NCBI GenBank assembly: GCA_902806395.1
Contig: CADCWH010000280.1
Location: 1-10,506, forward strand
Source: an uncultured Thermomicrobiales bacterium
GTDB lineage: Bacteria > Chloroflexota > Chloroflexia > Thermomicrobiales > UBA6265
Length of the DNA: 10,506 nucleotides
Direction of reading: 5' to 3'
Shown here: piece after piece, positions 1-5,055 of the stretch
Numbering within the stretch: the stretch's first letter is position 1
Layout of the letters: every line of letters starts with the position of its first letter
The notes under the pieces: generated by a model
Database searches by the model: none
What the model saw: only the letters and a program-made list of their open reading frames with translations
Told to the model about the DNA's origin: nothing
Translations under genes and position numbers: made by a program

Positions 1-276
1 ACCCTCGGCGGGGTCGGTAGCGCGGTGGTGGCCGCTCGCGGCACCATCCGCGAAGCCTCCCGACTCGACGCTTCCTATCGCCTCACCTGCGTGGTCCCGA
101 CCGCGGAACTCGGCGCCCTCGAACGCCGATTGCCGCCGCTGACGCGTGGTGAGGCAGGGTGGTCATCACGGTTCGCCGGCTACGAACCGGTGCCGGGTGC
201 CGCACCACGACGGGATCGCGTCGGCCCGAATCCCCTCATTCGGGCTCACTACCTGGCCGAGGTGGCGCGGTCGTAG
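1..276 (+). CDS. EF-G/TetM-like translation GTPase, C-terminal fragment (5' end outside window)
   Basis: The reading frame is open from base 1 and stops at TAG 274-276, so only about 91 C-terminal residues are present. The fragment contains a stretch resembling the last ribosomal-protein-S5-like/EF-G domain V of the TetM/OtrA-type branch of elongation-factor-G-like GTPases. Near the middle it reads VPTAELGALERRLPPLTRGE, then an aromatic/Pro segment (FAGYEPVPG), then a basic tail with NPL and a terminal Y-L-x-x-V. TetM-family proteins end in the same order: LPxLTxGEG, a hydrophobic-Tyr-x-Pro segment, then an Arg-rich tail ending in YL..V. Family members are ribosome-binding GTPases; some release tetracycline from the ribosome, others have unknown roles. 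The GTPase domain lies outside the window, so resistance cannot be claimed. One oddity is GEAGW where GEG-x is usual. Confidence 0.7.
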   Translation, partial: TLGGVGSAVVAARGTIREASRLDASYRLTCVVPTAELGALERRLPPLTRGEAGWSSRFAGYEPVPGAAPRRDRVGPNPLIRAHYLAEVARS

Positions 277-489
277 GCCCTGGGCGGCCGGGTCGCTCTC
301 CCGGCGCGGCGGCCCGGCCATTGACCAGTTTTCGACTGGTTCACCTCACCGGGTCATCTCGATCGGGACGATTGCTGATCCCGGACCCGACCGTCCCCGA
401 CCTGTGGGGTCGGCAAGGATCGGGCGTGGCAGCGACACGAGGACGTGACCCCGGTGTCGTGATAGCATCCGAAAATGGAGCGACCGCCA
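277..489. other. Intergenic region with GC-rich hairpins, no gene seen
   Basis: No convincing coding frame is visible in this stretch; Arg/Pro/Ser-rich readings in several frames look like chance in GC-rich DNA. Several short perfect hairpins occur: GCCGGG 287-292 with CCCGGC 300-305; ACCAGT 324-329 with ACTGGT 335-340; CGGGA 364-368 with TCCCG 379-383; CCGACC 397-402 with GGTCGG 408-413. One or more may end transcription of the TetM-like gene, but none is followed by a T-run, so no intrinsic terminator is called. Confidence 0.45.
460..468 (+). promoter_or_regulatory. Possible extended -10 promoter for the isomerase-family gene
   Basis: The sequence TGATAGCAT fits an extended -10 (TGn followed by TAGCAT). 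I see no good -35 at 16-18 bases upstream. A start point near 475 would give a leader of about 160 bases containing the repeat cluster at 490-566. This is a weak call made on pattern alone. Confidence 0.25.
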
Positions 490-566
490 CGTTGGACCGA
501 CCGTCCCGATGATGGGTCCAACCCCCTGGACCACGTCGCAGGCGAGCATTGCCGGTCCATCCAACG
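490..566 (+). repeat. Leader with alternating TGGACC/GGTCCA repeats able to form competing stem-loops
   Basis: Four perfect copies of one six-base unit occur in alternating orientation: TGGACC 493-498, GGTCCA 515-520, TGGACC 527-532 and GGTCCA 554-559. The first two extend to an 8-bp inverted repeat (GTTGGACC 491-498 with GGTCCAAC 515-522). The second and third form a tight hairpin with loop ACCCCC. The third and fourth pair across 21 bases, and that stem continues on its 3' side as TCCAACG 560-566, the complement of CGTTGGA 490-496. The pairings exclude one another. A fifth TGGACC (636-641) overlaps the start codon of the downstream gene. This could be an attenuator-like RNA leader or a multi-site operator. 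Confidence 0.6.
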
Positions 567-621
567 GCCGCTCGGAGTACGCTGCACCCGCTTCGACGGC
601 AGGCGAAACACCGACCCACGC

Positions 622-629
622 GGAGGAGG
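622..629 (+). promoter_or_regulatory. Strong ribosome binding site fixing the start at 635
   Basis: GGAGGAGG lies five bases before ATG 635. It decides between this start and the further upstream ATG at 509, which has no comparable site and would put the structured leader inside the coding region. Confidence 0.75.
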
Positions 630-634
630 CGATC

Positions 635-1504
635 ATGGACCGCCCCGGTGCACCTTCCCAGGGGACTACCTTGCCCGCGGCAAGCATTCCGGCCCTCCAG
701 CACGCAGAAGCGATGACGATGGCACGGGAGGAGCTCGATCGATTCCTCGATCTACTCGGCCAGTTCGATCGCGACGACTGGGATCTGTCCACGGTCTGCA
801 CCGACTGGGATGTGCGGCAGGTGGTTGCGCATGTCTCAGCCACATCAGCGGGTTTCGTCCGGGGCTCGGACCTCCGGCGGGCCATCAGTGGTCGCCTGCA
901 GCGGCCGCACCGCCAACGAGGGCTGGATCGACTTGGCGCGATGAACCAGATCGGGGTGGACGACCGCGCCGATCGCAACCCGACCGAATTGATCGCCGAA
1001 CTGCGAGATGTCGGTCCACGGGCGATCGAGAGGCGCAAGAAACTCCCGAACGCGTTGCGAGGTCTACCACTCCCGATGGGCTTGGCATTCCCGTTCGGGA
1101 AGACGTGGGTCCCGCTGGGATACTTGACCGACCTGATCATGACGCGCGATGTCTGGATCCACCGGTTAGATCTCTGCCGCGCCACGGGGCGAGAAATGGT
1201 CCTCACGGCCGAGCACGACGGGCGGATCACGGCGTTGGTGGTGCGAGAATTGGCCGACCACCTCGCGAAGACCGTCGGGGAGACATCGGTGGTCCTCCAC
1301 CTGACCGGGCCCGCCGGTGGCCGCTGGTCCATGGGGGACGCGGCCGGCCCCGGAGCCACCATCACGATGGACGCGTGTGATCTCCACTGGCTCGCCGCCG
1401 GCCGGACGACAGCCGCGGAACTGCAACAGAACGGTCTCGTCTCGGTCGACGGAGACTCCGGAGTGGCGAATCGGGTACTGGAGAACACGTCGGCGGTCTA
1501 CTAA
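635..1504 (+). CDS. Maleylpyruvate isomerase / mycothiol-dependent enzyme family protein (DinB-like fold)
   Basis: The product is 289 residues. The start is ATG 635, chosen because an ideal ribosome binding site, GGAGGAGG (622-629), sits five bases upstream; the frame is open further upstream but reads as low-complexity non-protein sequence. The N-terminal half resembles the MDMPI_N/DinB four-helix bundle: CTDWDVRQVVAHV (residues 55-67) carries the usual first metal-ligand His (H66), and RDVWIHRLDL (171-180) carries the second cluster with D172 and H176. Family members are metal-binding thiol-dependent enzymes such as mycothiol-dependent maleylpyruvate isomerase, but most are uncharacterised. 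Residues 214-289 look like the smaller C-terminal domain (SCP2/wHTH-like beta region with GRWSMGD and LHWLAAGR). The usual Glu of the second metal cluster appears as Asp. No cysteine-thiol biosynthesis gene is nearby, so the substrate is unknown. It appears to be a single-gene unit with its own structured leader. Confidence 0.72.
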   Translation: MDRPGAPSQGTTLPAASIPALQHAEAMTMAREELDRFLDLLGQFDRDDWDLSTVCTDWDVRQVVAHVSATSAGFVRGSDLRRAISGRLQRPHRQRGLDRLGAMNQIGVDDRADRNPTELIAELRDVGPRAIERRKKLPNALRGLPLPMGLAFPFGKTWVPLGYLTDLIMTRDVWIHRLDLCRATGREMVLTAEHDGRITALVVRELADHLAKTVGETSVVLHLTGPAGGRWSMGDAAGPGATITMDACDLHWLAAGRTTAAELQQNGLVSVDGDSGVANRVLENTSAVY

Positions 1505-1524
1505 CGACAGATTGGCGTGGCATT

Positions 1525-1625
1525 CGGTGATCCCGAGGCGACTGCGGAGTGGACACGATCCGACGACCGAGCGATCAGAAGTGCGCGTCCTCCCGTTGGG
1601 CGATCACCGTGCTAAGATCGCTCGG
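1525..1625 (+). repeat. Two interleaved perfect inverted repeats upstream of the MinD-like gene
   Basis: Repeat A is CGGTGATC (1525-1532) with GATCACCG (1602-1609), 8 bp. Repeat B is CCGAGCGATC (1567-1576) with GATCGCTCGG (1616-1625), 10 bp. Their order is A, B, A', B', so in RNA they would form a pseudoknot-like arrangement or two competing stems; in DNA they would be paired half-sites. The right arm of B overlaps the candidate -10 (1613-1618). A 10-bp perfect match this close is unlikely to be pure chance, but function is unproven. Confidence 0.5.
1610..1618 (+). promoter_or_regulatory. Candidate extended -10 promoter for the MinD-like gene
   Basis: TGCTAAGAT matches TGn plus TAAGAT (one mismatch from TATAAT at the third base and one at the fifth). 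No clear -35 is found at standard spacing. The predicted start near 1625 would leave about 48-65 bases of leader before the gene, including the palindrome at 1651-1666. Confidence 0.4.
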
Positions 1626-1650
1626 CTCTTCGACATCTGTCAGACTCGTC

Positions 1651-1666
1651 GTCCCCGCCCGGGGAC
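1651..1666 (+). repeat. Perfect 7-bp palindrome directly before the MinD-like start codon
   Basis: GTCCCCG, two bases (CC), then CGGGGAC form a near-continuous GC-rich palindrome ending six bases before ATG 1673. As RNA it would be a stable hairpin covering the purine-rich bases (GGGGAC) that would serve as ribosome binding site for ATG 1673. As DNA it could be an operator. Confidence 0.5.
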
Positions 1667-1672
1667 GGGTGC

Positions 1673-2449
1673 ATGGACCAAGGGATCGCCGTGGCCCAGA
1701 TCATCTCCGTCCACTCCTTCCGGGGCGGCACTGGCAAGTCGAACACCACCGCCAATCTGGCTGCGCTGCTGGCCCTCGGGGGCAAGCGAGTCGGGGTCAT
1801 CGACACCGACATCCAGTCCCCCGGCATCCATGTCCTCTTTGGCCTGGCCGGTGAGGACATCACCGCATCCCTGAACGACTTCCTTTGGCATGGCCACGCC
1901 ATCGAGGACGCCGCCCGCGACGTCACGCCCGTCCTCCCGACCCCGTCTGCCGGACGCGTCTTCCTCATCCCCGCCAGCATCAAGCCGGGCGAGATCACTC
2001 GGGTCCTGCGGGAGGGCTACGACGCCCAACACCTCACCCAAGGACTGCGGCGCCTGATCGATGAACTGCGCCTCGATGTCCTGATGATCGACACCCATCC
2101 CGGGCTGAACGAGGAGACCTTGCTCTCCCTGGTCCTCTCCGATGTCCTGCTGGTCGTGATGCGCCCCGATCACCAGGACTACGAGGGGACGGGGATCACG
2201 GTCAAGGTCGCCCGTGGCCTGCAGGTGCCGGGCCTGATGATCGTCGTCAACAAGACACCCCCTAGCCTCGATCCCTCCAGCGTCAAGGCCGAGGTCGAGG
2301 CGGCCTACGGGTGCGCAGTCGCCGCCGTGCTTCCCCATAGCGACGACATGATGGCACTTGCCAGCGCCGGGATCTTCTCGGTCCGCTTCCCGGATCATCC
2401 CCTCACTGCCCTCTACGGCCAGATCGTGACCCACCTCTCGATCGCCTAA
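1673..2449 (+). CDS. MinD/ParA-like P-loop ATPase
   Basis: This is a 258-residue SIMIBI-class ATPase. Near the N-terminus is the deviant Walker A box FRGGTGKSN (residues 16-24) with P-loop Lys K22. The signature Lys of the usual KGGxGK motif is replaced by Arg (R17). Then come the switch-I-like segment GVIDTDIQSPG (41-51) and Walker B LMIDTHPGL (137-145). MinD/ParA relatives act as ATP-dependent dimers that position proteins at membranes or on the nucleoid. No ParB, MinE, MinC or flagellar partner is adjacent, so chromosome partition or division-site roles are not supported. There is no obvious C-terminal amphipathic membrane helix. It lies 37 bases before the large transporter gene, probably one operon. 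GTG 1691, five bases after AAGGGA (1680-1685), is a good alternative start giving MAQIISVHSF, without the six odd leading residues. Confidence 0.85.
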   Translation: MDQGIAVAQIISVHSFRGGTGKSNTTANLAALLALGGKRVGVIDTDIQSPGIHVLFGLAGEDITASLNDFLWHGHAIEDAARDVTPVLPTPSAGRVFLIPASIKPGEITRVLREGYDAQHLTQGLRRLIDELRLDVLMIDTHPGLNEETLLSLVLSDVLLVVMRPDHQDYEGTGITVKVARGLQVPGLMIVVNKTPPSLDPSSVKAEVEAAYGCAVAAVLPHSDDMMALASAGIFSVRFPDHPLTALYGQIVTHLSIA

Positions 2450-2486
2450 ACGCGACTCCTGACCCACCTTCCACGCCGGAGCCGCC

Positions 2487-4769
2487 ATGGGTACCGACTG
2501 GTCCTCGTTCCTCTCGCGTGACGAACTCCTCGCCGGTCTGCCCGCCCGTCGTGCCAGTACGCTCCTCTTCGCCATCGAGAGCCGCACCGCCCACCTCGTC
2601 CAGCGCTCGCGCCGCTCGCTCGCCACCTACCTGACCGAGCGGAGCGGTGAGGCCCAGGAGCGGGACTTCATGGACGCCCTGACCCAGGGCCGGGACATGG
2701 TCGCCAAACCGTCGGTTCAGGACCTCGAGCGCTACGCATCCCGCTGGGCGCCCCTCGTCCCGCCGGACCCCGGCGTCCGCGCCACGCTCGCCCACCTGCT
2801 CGGCGAGCGGTATCACCTGCTGGACACCAGGACACCAGGGATCACGTCCGCCATCGGCCTGACGGACCCCACCGTCGGTGAGCGCTTCCGGGCCCTCTAC
2901 GACGCCCCGATCAGCTCGATCCTGGCCCAGTCGGCACCGACCCGCGAGCGGTGGCGCTGGCTCCGGGCGGGTGTCTCCGATCGACTGGAGAATCTTCCCC
3001 CCTTCTGGACGGCCTTCGCGCTGACGCTGACCGAGACGGTCGGTGCCGGGATATTGGCCCTACCGATCGCCTTCGCCAATGTCGGTCCGTTGGCCGGGAT
3101 CATCGCCCTGGTGGTGCTGGGACTGGTCAACATCGGGACGATCGCCGCGATGGCCGAGGCGGTGGCCCGCAACGGCGAGATCCGATATGGCCGGTCCTAC
3201 TTTGGTCGGATGGTTCGCGAGTATCTCGGCCCGGCAGGGTCGGCAATCATGACCCCCGTGCTCTTCGTGCTGGTCACCATCATCCTGCTGTCGTATTTCA
3301 TCGGGTTCTCGTCGACGCTCGCCGATGCCACGGGCCTCCGGGCCGAATGGTGGGCGGCCGGCCTGCTCCTCGTCCTGGTGTACTTCGTTCGTCGCCGGAA
3401 TCTCGGCGCCACCGTCGCCTCCGCCCTGCTGGTCGGGGCCACGACAATTAGCCTGATCGTCATCATCGCCCTGCTCGCCCTGCCGCACGTTAAGGCGGAC
3501 AACCTCCGCCACGCTGAGGTCCCCTTCCGGGATGGTCGACCATTCGACGCCTCCATCCTGGAACTGGTTTTCGGCGTGGTGCTCTTCGCGTACTTCGGCC
3601 ATACCTCCACCGCCGTCTGCGCCCCCGTGGTCCTTTAGCGAGACCCCACCGGTCGCTCCCTCATCCGCGGTGCCGTGGCGGCGTTGGCGGCCGCGGCCGG
3701 GCTCTATGTCCTCTGGGTGGTGGCGGTGAACGGGGCAGTCTCTCCCGGCGTGCTCGCGAATGAGACCGGTACGGCGCTCGCGCCGCTCACCACCCTGGTC
3801 GGACCCGGCGTGCACGTCGCCGGGGGTATCTTCGTCATCTTGGCCATGGGCATGGCGTCCATCCAGCAGGCACTTGGCCTGTCGTACCAAGTTCGCGAGT
3901 GGTTGCCGACGGCCGGTCCGATGCTCCCGTCCGATGGCGTTCCCGTCCCGGCACCGTGGTCTCGCGCGGGGGTCGGCCGGGCATTGGCCGGTCCCCGCTG
4001 GCGGGGTGCCATGGGCATGGCACCGATAGTGATCATCTTCCTGGTCGTCGAATGGCTGTTCATCACGGGCCAGGAGTCATTCGCGGGGCTGCTGGGCTTC
4101 ATCGGCGCCGTTGTGGGACCGATCGTGGCCGGCGTCTTTTCCATGCTGATGCTCGTCGCCGCCCGCCGCAAGGGAGACTACGCCGTCGATGGCGGGTGGC
4201 GCTTCCTCGGCTCCCGGGCCGTCGTCTGGGTCGTCTGTGCCCTGTTCCTCACCAGTGTGGTCTTCCACGGCCTGTTCGCTTGGGACGACCTCCTCCGGCG
4301 GGGGGTGGCGCTGGTCGTGAGCGCGGTCGTGGTCGGACTCATCGTCGCGATCCGCCGCGACGCGTACGTTCCCCGGGCCGTGATCGAGGTCCGAGAGGAG
4401 GCCGGTGCACCGGGCGACCCCGTCGTGAATGTCGTCGCCCGTGGCGTCCCGGTCCCCGTCGAAGTCGGGTGGTCACGGGCTGTCAACCGCTCGCGCGGTG
4501 GCCCGGGGGGCGACCGGACCATGTCTCTCCATTTGCCCGCCCTGCCGGTGCGAGAGGTCAAGGTCTGGGCGCATCGCCTCGATCCAGAGGGCGTCTCAGA
4601 GGCCCGTCCCGCCCGGGTGGCCTTCCACCGGGACGACGGTCACGGGGATACGGCGGCGGTGGCGCTCTCCGGTCATCTCATCGTCCCGTCCGATGGGACG
4701 TCGGCCCGCGTCGAGATCACCCTCCCTCCCTCGGGTGATTCACCCCGCACCGTGGCCCGGCCTCGCTGA
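2487..4769 (+). pseudogene. APC-superfamily (aromatic amino acid permease-like) transporter with extra soluble domains, interrupted by in-frame TAG
   Basis: One continuous frame from ATG 2487 (GGAG at 2478-2481) to TGA 4767-4769 would encode 760 residues, but codon 384 (3636-3638) is TAG. The sense sequence resumes in the same frame with no shift. Residues 1-170 form a soluble, charged N-terminal domain (RASTLLFAIESRTAHLV, later DLERYA and LAHLLGERY) that does not belong to the permease fold. TM1 carries TETVGAGILALPIAF (182-196), typical of the hydroxy/aromatic amino acid permease and related APC carriers; about six helices lie before the stop and about six after. Residues about 625-760 are a beta-rich soluble tail. 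The gene follows the MinD-like ATPase. It may be a recent nonsense mutation, a sequencing error, or a readthrough site; both halves keep normal codon usage and membrane character, arguing against old decay. GTG 3675 could restart the second half but has no good ribosome binding site. The substrate is unknown. Confidence 0.75.
3636..3638 (+). other. In-frame amber codon splitting the transporter
   Basis: The frame reads VVL, TAG, RDPTGRSLIRG across the cytosolic loop after about the sixth membrane segment. A single base change (CAG, GAG or AAG to TAG, among others) would explain it. The complete genes downstream of the left-edge fragment end in TAA or TGA; TAG ends only the TetM-like fragment (274-276), which shows TAG does act as a stop here. 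Confidence 0.85.
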
Positions 4770-4849
4770 CCACGGGCCAGCTTGGCGCACGAGACCTGTA
4801 CCTGGCCATCCCTAGGCCCGGTCCCTGTGACTCGGTCCCACACGGGGTA

Positions 4850-4877
4850 TTGTGATCCGACGAGAGACGACTATGAT
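4850..4877 (+). promoter_or_regulatory. Sigma70-type promoter of the phosphorelay operon
   Basis: TTGTGA (4850-4855), a 16-base spacer, then TATGAT (4872-4877) gives a good vegetative promoter in otherwise GC-rich DNA. The predicted start is near 4884, leaving a leader of about 170 bases to ATG 5056. A heptamer, CGGTCCC, is repeated directly at 4819-4825 and 4833-4839, just upstream of the -35. Confidence 0.6.
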
Positions 4878-4878
4878 G

Positions 4879-4893
4879 GGAATGCGTCATTCC
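4879..4893 (+). promoter_or_regulatory. Palindrome at the predicted transcription start: candidate operator
   Basis: GGAATG, spacer CGT, CATTCC is a perfect 6-3-6 dyad beginning one base after the -10 and centred at about +2. This is a usual position for a repressor site. An extra half-site CATTCC is at 5027-5032. No DNA-binding regulator is encoded in the window. Confidence 0.45.
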
Positions 4894-5055
4894 GATAGCC
4901 GGCCCGTGAGAACCACGATCCGGGGCGTTCGACCGTGTCGCCAGGGTCGACGACCTCTCTCCTCTGGGCGAAGGCAGAGCCGGCAATCGTCGCGCAACGC
5001 GTCATTGGGCCCCGCGACCCTTCGATCATTCCTCAACCAACGAGAGCGATCACCG
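4894..5055. other. Leader of the phosphorelay operon, no gene seen
   Basis: This stretch is in frame with the kinase and open, but its reading is an Arg/Ser-rich string unlike the protein that follows, and it begins inside the promoter, so it is treated as untranslated. It contains the short palindrome GGTCGACGACC (4945-4955), a second GCGTCATT (4999-5006; the first is 4884-4891), and GCGATCACCG (5046-5055) touching the start codon, a decamer shared with the MinD-like leader (1600-1609). No known riboswitch class was recognised. Confidence 0.4.

Noticed and set aside
324..340. ACCAGT/ACTGGT hairpin as terminator of the TetM-like gene
   Set aside because: The stem is only six pairs and no T-run follows.
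509..634. Upstream extension of the isomerase-family protein
   Set aside because: No ribosome site at the upstream ATG, low-complexity reading, and a perfect GGAGGAGG before ATG 635.
346..1488. Long open frame on the minus strand opposite the isomerase-family gene
   Set aside because: It is Arg/Ser-rich with no domain signature, and it mirrors the true gene, which has conserved motifs and a strong ribosome site.
1673..2449. Chromosome-partition ParA or cell-division MinD
   Set aside because: No ParB, parS, MinC, MinE or flagellar gene is adjacent, and the neighbour is a transporter; only the ATPase family is claimed.
1640..2626. Minus-strand open frame opposite the MinD-like gene
   Set aside because: Its composition is typical of an antisense reading of GC-rich coding DNA; the plus strand holds Walker motifs.
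3636..3638. Pyrrolysine insertion at the TAG
   Set aside because: No pyl genes are in the window, the protein is not a methylamine methyltransferase type, and a TAG ends the TetM-like fragment nearby; simple mutation or sequencing error is more likely.
4852..5055. In-frame upstream extension of the hybrid kinase
   Set aside because: It would start inside the -35/-10 promoter and adds 68 Arg/Ser-rich residues unlike the protein; ATG 5056 is the better start.
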